Assembly: GCF_000340215.1 (NCBI RefSeq)
Contig: NW_006921535.1
Span: 2,987,323 to 3,051,322 of the forward strand
Direction: 5' to 3'
Source: Pseudocercospora fijiensis CIRAD86
Taxonomy: Eukaryota; Ascomycota; Dothideomycetes; Mycosphaerellales; Mycosphaerellaceae
Length of the DNA stretch: 64,000 nucleotides
The notes below the pieces were generated by a model that saw nothing but the letters and a program-made list of their open reading frames with translations, was not told where the DNA came from and did no database searches. A program made the translations under genes and the position numbers. Of this stretch, positions 43,350-55,590 are shown one piece after another (position 1 is the stretch's first letter; each line of letters begins with the position of its first letter).

Positions 43350-46300
43350 ATCTAACGTTTTCGCCGGCGTTATAAATTAGGACTACTAGTTGCATACCTA
43401 TCGACTTAAGGAAACTTCTAAAGAAGTTTACGCGCTGTTTTGTTGCGCTAATCTCTAAGCCTAGCGGCAAAGAGAACGAGCTCGGGTTCGATAATCGATT
43501 AGTATACATACCCTATATAAGAGGGTAGCTAATAAGATTAAGCCCGTAAAGGGCAGCGTATATATTACCGATAGGTCTAATCCTAGCGGGAATCCTAACT
43601 AGCGACAAAAGTATCTTAATTAGGAGGCGACACTACTACCTAGGGATAGTCTATACGATTAGAAATACATTACTAAAAAGTTTTCTACTATCCCTAGGGA
43701 GTTAAGGCTAATAGAGGAGAGGCTTGCGAAAATTAAACCTAGTATCGAGCTTTCGGATCGTAAACTAGAGTTGCTATACGAGCTTCTATACAATCGCGAG
43801 GCCGTACTAGCATATAACTTTACTTACCTAGGCAGAATAAATCCGGAGGTTGCCCCTCCGTAGAGGATCCGAACGATCGAATATAAGCCTTAGGCCTACC
43901 TAGGTTTCAAGCTAAACCTAAGCCTACGAGGTATAGTTAAGGACATAATACGATAGCATATAAAGGCTAGTACCTTAGAACCTTCCTATACCTCGTATCG
44001 CAATCTATACTTCCTAGTTTAGAAGAAGACAGCTCCTAGGGAACTAAAGAAGTACCGCCTAATTAACGCTATATAAAAGTTTAATGCGGTTACGATTAGG
44101 GATGCTAACCTTCCTCCGGAGACTAATAGATTCTCGGAAGCCTTTACTAACTATATTGTAGCCTTACTAGTTAACGTTTTCTCTAGTTACGACTAAATTC
44201 CTCTCTACCCTAATAGTCGGGACCTTACTAGTTTCGAGATACCTCTTAGGCTATATAGACAAACTACCCTTCCCTAAGGGGCAACTAACTCCGTAGCTTA
44301 GTTCGTTCGTATTATAAACTAGGTCCTCGCGGCCTATATCTCCTATATAGTAATGCCTTTCCTCGACGACATCGGCATTAAGGGCCCTAAAACTAGGTAC
44401 GATAATAAAGAAGTAGAGCCTAGTATCCGTAGGTTCTTTCTCGAATATATTTAGAACCTCGATAGTGTCCTCTACGACCTAGAGCGAGCTAACCTAACGG
44501 TGTATAGGGAGAAGCTTTAGCTCCTATATAAACGAATAAACATTATCGGGTTTGTAACTAATAAGAACGGCCGCTATCCTAATAATATACGGGTCCTAAA
44601 GATCGTATCCTAGCCGGATCCTACCTATTAGAAGGATATCCGAACCTAGCTTAGAGTAGTCTCCTACTTCCGTATCTAGGTCGAGAACTTTGTATTAGTA
44701 TATAAGCCTTTATACGCCTTGCTTAAGAAGGATACTAAGTTCGAATAGACCCCCGTATACTAAGCGGCTAAGGACAAGGTAACTAAGGCACTCGTTAGCG
44801 TACCTACGCTTACGTCTATTAACTACTTAGAGGGTACGGGTTTGATAATTATTGCTATTAACTCGAGCGGGGAAGGCTATAGCGAGATACTAATATAGTA
44901 TAATCGTAAAGAACTATCTTTGCGATACCCTATCCGGTACGACTTAGGGCTATAGAAACCGATCGAGGCCTAGTACGATACTAGTAAGCGAGAATGCCTT
45001 AGAGTCTATAAGGCTCTAAAGAAGTTCCGGCTATAGCTCTTTAGTATGTTCTTTCGCTTAGAAATCGATGCTTAGACGCTAGTCTATTAGCTTAACCGTA
45101 TAGCCTCCGATCTACTAAACTCTATAATAGCTCGGTAGGTTGCCTAGATCTATTTGTTTAACTTCGACGTCTTCTACGTTCCTAGTAAGAAGCATACTAG
45201 ACCGGATAGCCTTTCTAGAAGGCCCGCTATAGAAAACGACATCGCCGAGATAATAGAAGAAGAAGATGTCGATGCGGTAATTAACTATACTTTCTTCGCT
45301 ACCTTCTATATTAATACTATACTAGCGATTACTAGGCCTACTGCCGACGACTAACCTAGCGACTAACCTAGTAACTAGCCCGGCGAGAACCCTACTGCTA
45401 ACGATAAAGACTAGGCTAAAGCTAAGGCAGATAAACTAGAGAGGGATAATATCCTTAATAGGGTCTACTCCGACGACTCCTATTATATCGCCTACTTCCT
45501 AACCTATACGAAGAAAGCACCTAGTCTATTAAAGAGTTAATACCGTCGAGTTATTTACTATTCCCGGAGGTTCCTTATTAAGGATCGTATCCTCTAGCGA
45601 TAGGCTATAGTTAATGCACTACTCTAGCGTATTATTAACGACCTAGTAGCCCGATAAGAAATCCTTCGTTCCGTTTACGACGAGCTCGGCTACCGGGCGG
45701 CGGAGGGTACCTTCGATGTCCTTCGTCGGCGCTACTAGTAGGACGGCGTATAGGCTAATGTCTCCCGCTACTATAAGAGCTGTCCTAAGTGCAATTTTAG
45801 GAATAGCTACCGACGTCTAGGAGAGCTACGTATTCCTACTACCTAATTAGTCGGAGAGCGATAGTATAGCGATAGGGTCTATCTTAGTCGCAATAATAGC
45901 TTATATATTATTTGAGAGGGTCTTTCTCGATAGCCGGAGGCCTATTATTTCTATAAGGGCTGCGGCGCTATTAATGCTCGTAATATAGCTACCTTCCTAT
46001 TTAAAGATCTGTTTTGCCGCTAGGGAATACCCTACGAGATTATCTTAGATAACGCTACGAACAATATAGCTAAAGAAGTTTAAGTACTACTTATTTCGTA
46101 TAGGGCGAAGAACGTTCGTATCTCCCTATACTATCCCTAATCGAATGCTATTATTAAGCGTAGCTATCGGTCTTTAATTAATACCCTGTCTAAGATAACT
46201 AATAGAGGGGACAGGTCCGTTCCTATCTCTACCCGCGTTCCGGCCCTTCTCTAGGCGGATCGAACTACTATTATCGATACGACTAGACTTACGCTAGTAG

Positions 46301-47142
46301 AGCTTATAATTAGGAGGGACGCCGTTCTTCCTATTAAGTTATCCTATCGTACGTATAGCGTTTACGGTTAGGGGTCTGTTCGTACTAGGGCAGATCTTCT
46401 TACTCTACGGGCTAAGGCTCTTAAGGATATAACTACGACTTCTTAGGAGGGTCTTACTAGAGCGGATCTCCTTACCCTACGCGCTAAGGCTCTTAAGCAT
46501 ATAACTACTACTTCTTAGGAGGGACTTGCTCGACAATATCGCCTTCGTAAGGAGGCTAAGTAGTATTTCGACGACTATAATGCTATTAACTAGGAGCCTC
46601 TAAAGGTTAGCGATATAGTTCTCCTATACTAGTCGGAGCTAGAATATAGTTACTCCTATAAGCTAGCCTTTAAATAGAAAGGACCTTATAAAGTATAGGA
46701 GGTCCTTTACGATAGTTCTACGTACCGTCTTTAGGAACTTAATAGTGCAACCTTAAAGCACTCGTACCCCCGGGCTAACCTAAAGAAGGTCGTCGAATTA
46801 AGAGAGCCTACCCGCCCTCCCCCGACCGAAGAGGAAGTTAATGCCTCTATAGACCCTCTACCTACCTTAGATACCTATCGAGAGGAGGATCCTACCGCGA
46901 TTATAGATCCTATTCTGCCCGACAACTATACGCATCCCTAGATACGTCTTAGTAAGCTATTAGTAATAACTTATAAAGAAAGGGAGGGTTATATACGTAT
47001 TAATTGCGCGTAGAGTATTTCCGATATTAATTCCGATAGTAAACTAGACTTCTAGCTATCTAACTCTAACTCTAAGGAGGAGCTCGACTAGTCTAGCGAC
47101 GAAGACCGCCTAGAATTATAGCCAGATCCCGAGACTAAATAA
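43350..47142 (+). pseudogene. Gypsy C pol, copy 2: RT, RNase H region, integrase
   Basis: The RT runs from about 43700 (KPSIELSDRKLELLYELLY) with NLYFLV.KKTAPRELKKYRLIN and PFLDDIGIKGP at 44353-44385 (catalytic DD retained). RNase H/tether: NSSGEGYSEIL, then NFDVFYVPSKKHTRPDSLSRRPA (45157-45230). The integrase zinc region at 45650-45800 ends SCPKCNF. The core includes EIILDNATNN (46040-46070) and YYPxSNAIIKRSYRSL. A GPY-type module GPYKV is at about 46680. An acidic tail ends at TAA 47140-47142. It carries a 72-bp in-frame duplication (46384-46527) absent from copy 1. Confidence 0.9.
46384..46527 (+). repeat. 72-bp in-frame tandem duplication in integrase C-terminal region
   Basis: 46384-46455 and 46456-46527 are two diverged copies of a 24-codon unit (RADLLTLRAKALKxITTTS). 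Copy 1 has a single unit at about 25570-25645. Confidence 0.85.
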
Positions 47143-47376
47143 TTGCTTGTCTTTCCCTGCCTCTACTACGTTGTTTTCCTTACCTTCTCCGCGCTATTAA
47201 TATAGTGCCGCCCTATAGCTTTAGTCCTTACTACTTGTTCCTACGGTGTTAATACTTATAGTTATTACCCTCTTTTGCTTTTACTTTGTCTATTGTTTTG
47301 CTCTTTAGCCTTCGAGATATTACTATAACTTTATTCCTTTGCTCTTGTTTCCTTAGATAGAACTATACGAGGCGTG

Positions 47377-47413
47377 TTTTCCTAATAATATCCCGGGGGT
47401 AGTATTAGGAAAA
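47377..47413. repeat. CCCGGGGG palindrome with long arms, copy 2
   Basis: ttttcctaataatatcccggg and its near-complement ending tattaggaaaa; counterpart of 24695-24732. Confidence 0.85.
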
Positions 47414-47687
47414 TAGCCGAACCTAACCCTCTCCCTTCCTAGCTCTTAGATAGATATAACAACCTAGGCCGATAGCCTCTAAGAATAGGGACCTTAGGCT
47501 ATTAAGCTTAGCGTTTAGAAGAAGGAAGAAGGAAGAAGGTAAACGCATAGACTACCTTTACGTACTTACTAATATAAAAGGTAATACTGTATCTATAACG
47601 GTAGTACTATAGGCTAACGCACTAACGAATTAGCTACGCTAGGCCTAGGCGACTTGCTCCTCGTTACCGAGCATCTCTAGAGAAAAG

Positions 47688-47714
47688 CTAATGCTACCCC
47701 GGGGGTATTATTAG
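47688..47714. repeat. CCCCGGGGG palindrome, copy 2
   Basis: ctaatgctaccccgggggta followed by ttattag; counterpart of 24394-24420. Confidence 0.85.
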
Positions 47715-48131
47715 TCCCGCTAGCTTTACTACTATAGATTTCTACTAAGGACTCGAACTAACTAGTTACATTTCGAGTGCGCGAGAATCTACAATAGCTA
47801 AAGGTTAATAAAGGCGCGTAGTCGCTACTAGCAATTAGCTAGATCGATTATTAAACTTTAGCCTACCCTAATAATAAAGAAGTCTCGTATATAGCTTCAC
47901 TTTTATATATAGCCGTTATCCGTTTGCTTTACTAGCGCGGAATATACGGACTACGTTACCTTCGCACTATATTTAAAGCGAGCTTCCTAAGCTCCTTCTT
48001 CTACTCGATTACTAACTAACTCGCTACCGCCTAACTACCCCCCCCCTTCTATCTAAACCCTTTAATTATTATTGTTAAGCAACGAATACACTTGCAAACT
48101 CGTTTATAACCTACTTCCGCTTCGGTCGACT

Positions 48132-50885
48132 ATATCTTCCGGCGCCTCGAATCCGCTAGGCGCTAGTAGTAGTAACGACCTACCTATCCCTATTAACCTA
48201 AGCCTAGCCGCCCTAGTTCCGATCGAAGCCCTATCCGACAGCGCCTTAGCTACTATAACTAGCCTCGAGTACTGCTTCTAGATCGTTACCGCCCTTAAAG
48301 ACCCTTAAGAGAAGATCTAGAACGCTCGTACCCTGCTACGCGTTATTAATAGGAATATTAAGAAGGCTACTATCTTAGTTGCGTACGGTATAAACAACTT
48401 ACGTTAGTCTATCGGTAAGCGTATCTTTAAGCGCGAGGTTCTTAACGATATAGATATCGAATAAGCCTTTCCTATCGTCTATAGCCTCGAGATAGCCGGT
48501 ACCTAGATTCGCTTACGCTTTAAGACCCTCGACTAGGCCTTCGAACACTAAGGAGAACTAAGTAGTCTTCCTAAGAGCCTTATTAACTTCGCCTACGGTA
48601 GATAAGAGCGTACTAAGTAGGTCTCTTCGTTCGTTAATAAGTACAAGGTCCGTCGTTAAGGCGCCGAGTATCTTTCCCGTACTATAATCTATCGTATATC
48701 TACCGCTAGTAAGAAGGTAGGCAAGTAGCTACTTAACTTATCCTTTACGCTTAACGACTTTACGATAGCCTACTAGAAGAAGCACTACGATGCGATTATC
48801 TAGGTCGATCTTAACGTATAGACAACTAAGGATCTACTAAAAGAGAAGGGCTATCGTATTAATAGTATAGGCTTTATTGTTAAGGGTTAAGAGGCTCCTA
48901 TCGTTAATGTCCTTAAACGCAAGGCTCTTCGCCTAGAAACCGAGGCCGATACGGCTACTAGTCTTACGCTCGCTATAGAAATGTAGGCTAAAGATCGTCG
49001 CTTGACCTATAACTATAAGGTCCCTTAGGAAGTTTAAGACGAGCGCGCTAAGGCCGAAGTAGCGCGCAAGAAGGCATTGTATACTCGCTAAGCCCTCCGT
49101 AAGGCTACTAAGAAGTACAGTACTCCTTCTAGTACCGACTATAGTACTAACTATAGTACTAACTATAGTAACTCGGATATTAATATACTAGATATACTAC
49201 TAGAAGATGTCTCCTCCGAAGGCTCCTTTAGCGAGCGTAGAGATAGAGGCCTCTCGCCGATCCTATTAACTAAGAATATCTATAGTTCTTGCAAGGGCGA
49301 CTCTATCGCGCACCTTATTACTAATATCGATATAGTTCCTAAAGCCGATATAGGCAAAGCTCCTACCGCCCTATCTATCTATTAATAGCTCGACGACCTT
49401 AGTAAGCTAGGTAAAGAGCGGTTTACTATATATGCTAACTATATTAAGAAGGCCGCTAAGGTCTATAGTCTCTATACTAGTACTAAGGCGAGTGTCCTCG
49501 TCGGTCGCCTATTAAAGATTAGTCGCGAGGTTGCTAATTAGGATACCTTTACTGCCCTTAAGACTAGTTATACTAACTAGCTTCCTAGACGCCCTACTAC
49601 TGCCCCGACCTCCCTAGGACTCTACGCATTTAACCCTACTAGTACTATTACTCGCGATCTTACGCTAACTAAGCGTCGGTATAAGTTAATTACTAGCATT
49701 CTTAGCTAAGGCACTTCCTTCGACCGTTTTCGTTAGACTAGTAATGCTATCTTCCCTCGAGTCTTCGGTTAGATATAGTCGCCTCGTAGAGCGTACCTTC
49801 CTCTTATCGTCGACCTAATATAGGAGGAGTTTTGTATATTCTTTTAGTATATGCGTAGACTACCTAAGTCTAAGTAGGAAGGCCGTAATGCCCTTTAAAC
49901 CTATAGAGTAAGCAACTAAATCGTCCGTTAGCATCCCGCCTTATAGCTCTTAGCCGTTGCCCTTCGACCTAATTACGTATATAAGCTTATCTCCGTCCCT
50001 AAGCCTACTAAGTACTTTAAGGTAGGTAATAGCGGTTATAAGAACTGCCCTACTAAGGAGACTTCTCGTCTCGGATAAGATATAGTTAAGCTCGCAGCTA
50101 GTAAGGGTACTAGCTATCTACGTATTAAGGTTTCTCTTATATCTAAAGATAAGACCGCCTATTTAACTATTATCGAGGGCATATACGAACTAGAGGTCTT
50201 CGAGAACTAGGTTAAGAAGCTTAATACCCGTAGCCTAGTTCTACTAAATAAGATTAGCAAGCTTACTAATAAGCACCTTACTAACGACGACCTCGGTTAT
50301 ATATTCGATAGATAGCCTAACGAAGGCGAGGCAGCTTAGTAGATCCTTAACCCTCTAAAGGAATACGAGGTCTCTGTTTAGATACTATACCTCCTATATA
50401 GCGATCTAAAGCCCGAGAGCGACCGTATATCGATCGACCTAGGCTACTCTCGTATTATCGACGGTACTAAGATTAAGGGCTACGATAACTTAACCGTCGC
50501 TAAGGTTGCTAAGGCGTACCGCAATCTAACCGCCCTTCTAGGTTCTAACACCTTCGTACCGTTCGCCTTCCCTACCGCTATCTTAGTCGAAGGCCTTAGT
50601 TACATTTCCGATGCCCTAGTCGGTAGAATTCCTTAGTTAAGTTACGTTATTTAGAACGAAGTTAAATAAATCCTCTAGTTTAGTAAGGAGGAGCTTAAGG
50701 ACTATCTGCGCGAGTAGGAGAAGGCTATATAGGATAAGGCTACTAATCTCCTCGTTAATTAAGCTTACTTCGAGGCAGAGTACTTTAGTGCTAATAGCTT
50801 TAACACCTGTAGAGGAGTTTAGGACAGTCGACTAGCTAATAAGATTATTACTAGTAAGGATTACGGTATATTAAAGTAGTAGTAA
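48132..50885 (+). pseudogene. Gypsy C ORF X, copy 2 (start codon lost to RIP)
   Basis: 2754 bp, colinear with copy 1 (21215-23971, minus). The ATG of copy 1 is ATA here (48132-48134), a TG-to-TA change. TAA at 50883-50885 is shared. The reading shows the same low-complexity STDYSTNYSTNYS segment (about 49120-49175), and many CAG codons of copy 1 are TAG here. Having the gene in both copies at the same place supports it as a real family gene. Function unknown. Confidence 0.7.
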
Positions 50886-50943
50886 GTTAGCGTAGTAGAT
50901 TAGATGCTTAGGAAGTTATTTTTGTATATTAATAGAGTCTAGG

Positions 50944-50973
50944 AACAATGCTACCCTAGGGGTATTATTGCGG
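50944..50973. repeat. CCCTAGGGG palindrome between ORF X and 3' LTR, copy 2
   Basis: aacaatgctaccctagggg then tattattg; counterpart of 21131-21156. Confidence 0.8.
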
Positions 50974-51081
50974 AGTCTATAAAAGATAGCCTTAGCTAAG
51001 ATGCCTAAGGTTACTATATAACTATTTGTTTTAAGCGTACAATGTAAAGCGTGTCTAGTTAGATACGAAGAAAGGGAGGGA

Positions 51082-51368
51082 TATTAGCTAGTAACCGGCC
51101 CTATATACCTAGGCTGAGTTTTGAGCCTATATAAGAGGCCTCCTTCTATATTATAGATAGAGCACTTGCCACTAACCTCGTATAGCACATTGTTTATGTT
51201 ACACTCCTATAATGCCTATATTGCAGGGCTCTAGTTATTAGCCTAAGTAACCGTCTTGTTATCCTATTATACTAAACATAGCTGCCTATATTGCTATAGG
51301 TTATGTTACCCTCGGTAGCCTATACTATTACTGCTAGTAGTAGTAGTAGTATTAGTTTCCGTCCTTTA
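51082..51368 (+). repeat. Gypsy C copy 2, 3' LTR
   Basis: 287 bp; matches the 5' LTR but has a 7-bp insertion (ttgccac, near 51167). Confidence 0.9.
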
Positions 51369-51834
51369 CTATCTAAGCGAGGCTGCGAATCTAGGAACGC
51401 CCTATCCGATTAATAGGGGACTCCCCGGCTATCCGACCTACAAGCCGTATTTGCTATTAATTAATAGTCTTAGTAAACTAAGTAAGGCCGATAGGTAATT
51501 AGTCTATCTCCTCCTTAGGCGGGGCTTATCTCGAGTAAGCGGTGCTAAATAGGTCTTCGACCCGGAGCCGAGTCCTTAGAAGCTAGCTATAGCTATAGAC
51601 TAGGCCCTAAGCTATAATAGTCCTAAGGGTTTGTAGCTTTTCGGGGTTAAAGCGATGCCCTCGTTAAGAGGTTTCTCTACTTGTCGTAATAGCCCCTTAA
51701 GATACTTCGGTATCGTCCGTATCGTAGGCTCTTATCGTGCCCTCGCTTCGGTTATAGCTATTCGTGCCTAGAGACTACCTTTAACATACCCGAACCTATT
51801 AGATATAAAGAGATAGCCCCACCTTCGGCTCTAA
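51369..51834 (-). other. Gypsy C copy 1 leader
   Basis: Reverse complement of 32296-32770, running from the 5' LTR of copy 1 to the insertion point of copy 2. No gene. The first four bases (ctat, 51369-51372) are the TSD of copy 2. Confidence 0.8.
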
Positions 51835-52114
51835 TAAAGGACGGAAACTAATACTACTACTACTACCTATAGTAATAGTATAGGCTACCGAGGGTAATAT
51901 AACCTATAGCAATATAGGTAGCTATGTTTAGTATAATAGGATAACAAGACGGTTGCTTAGGCTAATAACTAGAGCCCTGCAATATAGGCATTATAGAAGT
52001 GTAATATAAACAATGTACTATACGAGGTTAGTGCTCTATCTATAATGCAGAAGGAGGCCTCTTATATAGGCTTAAAACTCAGCCTAGGTGTATAGGGCCG
52101 GTTACTAGCTAATA
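51835..52114 (-). repeat. Gypsy C copy 1, 5' LTR
   Basis: 280 bp, same orientation as 20734-21013; followed by TSD ctag at 52115-52118. Confidence 0.9.
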
Positions 52115-55100
52115 CTAGAAAGAGCGTACTATAACTATAGTACTCGGTCCTACTAAGATTATTAAGATAGTTAAGCCTAACACTCTATAGATAGATTACC
52201 GTAATAATTAAGGATAGGTATAGGGCGATAAGGACCTTCCTTAGCGTCTCGGAGAAGCCGCAAATTAGTACTAACATACCTCGGACGCCGTAGTAGTATG
52301 CGACGCTACCGCGCTTAACGCCGATACTAGCGCCGTAGAGTTAGCTACTAAGCGCTCTAAGAGAAAGGCGGCCCTACGCCCTAAGGGATTACCTATACTC
52401 TAGCGATATAAGAAGGAGCTTAAGGACCCTAACGACGCGACGTATTAGGACACTATTATAGTAGAAAAGCAGGAACTAAGAAAAGTAATCGTAGGTAAAA
52501 AGTAGGATATAGAAAAGATAGACGTCGATAGCGAGAACGTAGTAGAGAAAGAAGAGTAGGAACTAGGAAAAGTAATCGTAGGTAAAAAGTAGGATATAGA
52601 GAAGACAGACGTCGATAGCGAGAACGTAACGGAGAAAGAGCAGTACGAAGTCTAGAAAGAAAAGGCTATAGGAAAGGATATTACTATAGGTAACGCTAGA
52701 ACTAAAGACAATAAGGGCCCCGCTCCTCTAGATAATAAGGGCAAGGACGAACTTTAGGGTAAGGCTATAGACGCTATCCTTATCCGCGCTAACGCCCCGA
52801 TAACTATACGCTAGGTCGTAGACGCCGTTTAGTTAGCCTTCTCGAACCTCTACGCTACTAAGAGCGTAGAAGATACCGAAGAATTCCTTAACGCCGATAG
52901 TGCCGACGTCGACTTAGATCTAGACTTAATCCGCTATTCGACTCTAATCCGCGAATAAGACGCTAACGGTATATACGTCTATAAGCTTAGCGCCTCTAGC
53001 TATAAGGCTATACTCTCGCGTAATACGGAGCCCGCCTTTAGTACTATATACGGATGCGATATTACCGTATACCTAGTAGAGAGCTCTACTACTAGGGGCT
53101 CCTCTCGAGATAAGGCAGTACCTCCGTAGTAATACCCTACTAAGCAATAGAAGGATAAGGCATAGCCGACTATACTAGGTAAGGCAAAGCAGCGCGGATA
53201 GGGCGAGTAGAATAGCTCTAACGAGCAGAATAGCTTAGACGGAGACGATAACGATAATAACCTACCTAAGCCTCGTCGTAAGCGCCTCCCTTTAGCATCC
53301 CTAGATATTAGTAAGGAGGTATGCGATACGGTTACGGCTTTAGACGCGCGTTAGCGCGCGGCAAGCTACGCCTTTACGGCGGCCGTAGTAGCAATTATTA
53401 ACGCTATACGTAAGAACGACTTAGCCGTAGACCGCCTTATTTAGGTTAACGATACGGCACGCTAGACCTATACCGTCTTAAACCTAGTACGAGAACTTAG
53501 CTTTACGAGACGTACCTGTAAGGAGGATACTATATAATAGCGATACGAGAACTTCCTAGCAGAGTATACTAATTCTCTAATAGGCTCTAACCTACGTAGC
53601 GCGCTCGTAGCGATGTTTTATCGCATATAGACTATAAATAAGGGCAATATAGAGGAAGGCACTTCCCTACCTTTCCTCGGATAGAACGCTACGCCGTAGC
53701 TATTACGCGAAGTAACGCCCGACGTAGGACCTAGAGACGCTAGCCTATCTTACTAATAAGAGGACGACGAGATTCTAGAAAAGGCACCTATAGATATCGA
53801 CGCTTAGAAAGAGGCCCCTATGCGAGTTATAAACATCGAAGTCCCGATCCTATTATTAGCTACGATAGCTACGCTAACGAGCGTATAAATCGCTACCCCG
53901 ATAAGCGTACGTACGCCGATAGATAAGAAGGTTCGTCGGGGCGCTACTAATATAGATAAGGACACTTACTTATAGCGTTCCGGAATGTAATGCCCCGACG
54001 TTAAGTAATAGCTTAAGTCTAGCTACTAGGCGGATACTACGGTGCCGATCTATAATATACTAGGCTTCGTTACGATTAATTATATACTACCTACAGGTAC
54101 GCGACTCTTAGACCTTAAGCTTAGCAATATGTTCTAGATAATCGACGACGCTACGATCTCGATAAAGGAGCTCGGTACCTAGTATACCTACTTAGTAGAG
54201 ACATACGGCTTCCCGCGTACTAAACGCAAGCTAATCGGCCCTCTATATCTATACTATATAGCAAATACAGACGGCAGATACAAGATCGCTCTAATCTGTA
54301 GCCGGTATATCCTTATAGGTAGCGTAGTTTTCCGGCGTAAGGTAGCGTACTAAGTCTAGGTTACCTCTATCAATAATGCCCTAGATTAGGCGATAATCTC
54401 TTAGGTCCCGATAGACATCCCTAGTAAGACGGAGCCGCTAATAGCCGCACGTAACTAGTAGAAGCGTTAGAAGAAATACCGCGAGAATCTAGTATACCCG
54501 CTCTACGGCAAGTAGCTAAAGGCTATCTCGGCTAGATAGCTAACCTTTAAGGACGACTAGGTTAAGTAGGCTATAGAAGTTAACATCGTCGCGGTACCGG
54601 ACTACGTCTTAGAGAATATAAAAGCAGCCCTTAACCGTAAGGTAGACGCCGGTATTATAGATACAGCCCTAGACTACTTCCTTCGGATAGCGTACCTATA
54701 GTTACAAATAGGCCGTATACTACGAGAGGATCGAGACTAGACACTAAGAACGGCCTATAAGAAGGACGCGACGCTACGCCTAAACGATATCTTATATAAC
54801 TATAATAAAAAGGACGACGACCCTATCTCCCTCTATCGAGGACTAGGACTAAAAGGTATCGCCGGACGCTATAGAGCGCTTATACCCTAATAGTAAGCCG
54901 ATCCGTATCTATACATTCTAGACGAGCTCGCTATAGTAGTAAAAGCTATAACCTACGTTAGTACTATAGTAATAGACGAGCCTAGCTAGCCTCTATAGAA
55001 GACTTGCGCTATACTAGCGTAGGTACTAGCACCGCAGCTACCGACGCTAGGCCTATCTAGACGCAAGTCTAAGTACGCGGTAGCACCTAAGGACAAGCTC

Positions 55101-55395
55101 GCTCTACCTATAAAGCTACCTACTCTATAGGTGCTACTAATAACTAAGACGAAGGCGCCTATACTCTAGCTATCGCTGCTAAAGATCCCTATATAGCTAA
55201 CGGGCACGCGCTAAGCTAAGGCTAGCCTAGCTAAGACCGCGAGTACGCGTACGTCTAAGCGTAAGGCGGCCGACGGCGACTCGTTCGCAAAGAAAAAGAT
55301 ACGCAAGTTGCAGAGCTTTATAGAGGGCAAGGCTACTAAGGCTAAGGCTACCGGCTCTAAGACGGAACTAGAATTAGTTAACTCCGATAAGTAAG
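52115..55395 (+). pseudogene. Gypsy A extra ORF, 3' part, function unknown
   Basis: It continues from 20733 after the Gypsy C insertion. It begins with charged low-complexity sequence holding an 87-bp tandem repeat (52471-52644). About 53280-53600 is alanine/arginine-rich and helical. About 53930-54700 is the best-ordered region (IYNILGFVTINYILPTGTRLL, TYGFPRTKRKLIGPLYLYY, DTALDYFLRIAYLxLQIGR). About 55080-55395 is a basic lysine-rich tail (RTSKRKAADGDSFAKKKIRKL) that looks like a nuclear localisation signal. TAA near 55392. No known domain recognised. With the 5' part the gene would be about 4.6 kb. Confidence 0.55.
52471..52644 (+). repeat. 87-bp in-frame tandem repeat in the Gypsy A extra ORF
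   Basis: 52471-52557 and 52558-52644 are two copies of a 29-codon acidic/lysine-rich unit (KVIVGKKxDIEK, DVDSENV). Confidence 0.85.
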
Positions 55396-55576
55396 ACTAA
55401 GCTAGTAGACGCCTTAAGCTAGTAGACGTCGACATAATACGAGACTAAAGAAGGGAGGTAGAGATACCCTAATATATATAAAAAGGTATAAGCTATACGA
55501 GATATATTAGGCGAGGAAAACGGAATTCTAGGAGAAGTACGGGCACGGCTGTCTTAGTACGCTAGCTTTCGTTCTA

Positions 55577-55590
55577 TCGGACGGGGGTAC
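55577..55590 (+). other. Polypurine-like tract of Gypsy A
   Basis: tcggacgggggtac immediately precedes the 3' LTR, where plus-strand priming takes place. A similar string, tcggacgggctgtac, occurs at 19223-19237 before the extra ORF. Confidence 0.5.

Larger units (their letters stand above)
47143..48131 (+). other. Gypsy C copy 2 spacer between pol and ORF X, with two palindromes
   Basis: Reverse complement of 23972-24965. It contains palindromes at 47377-47413 and 47688-47714, gaaggaagaagg repeats near 47518-47540 and a C-run at 48039-48047. No coding signal. Confidence 0.7.
32016..51368 (+). mobile_element. Gypsy C copy 2 (plus), nested inside copy 1 in opposite orientation
   Basis: LTRs at 32016-32295 and 51082-51368 are direct repeats, with TSD ctat. 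Order: LTR, leader, gag (interrupted by Gypsy B), pol, spacer, ORF X, LTR. Unit length about 12.2 kb without Gypsy B. Copies 1 and 2 together form a very large inverted repeat. Confidence 0.9.
20734..52114 (-). mobile_element. Gypsy C copy 1 (minus), with copy 2 nested in its leader
   Basis: It is bounded by 280-bp LTRs in the same orientation (20734-21013, 51835-52114) and a 4-bp TSD. On the minus strand the order is: 5' LTR (51835-52114), leader (51369-51834), nested copy 2 (32016-51368), N gap, gag (to about 28830), pol, spacer, unknown ORF X (21215-23971), 3' LTR. The family lacks a chromodomain by eye. Unit length without nested elements is about 12 kb. Confidence 0.88.
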
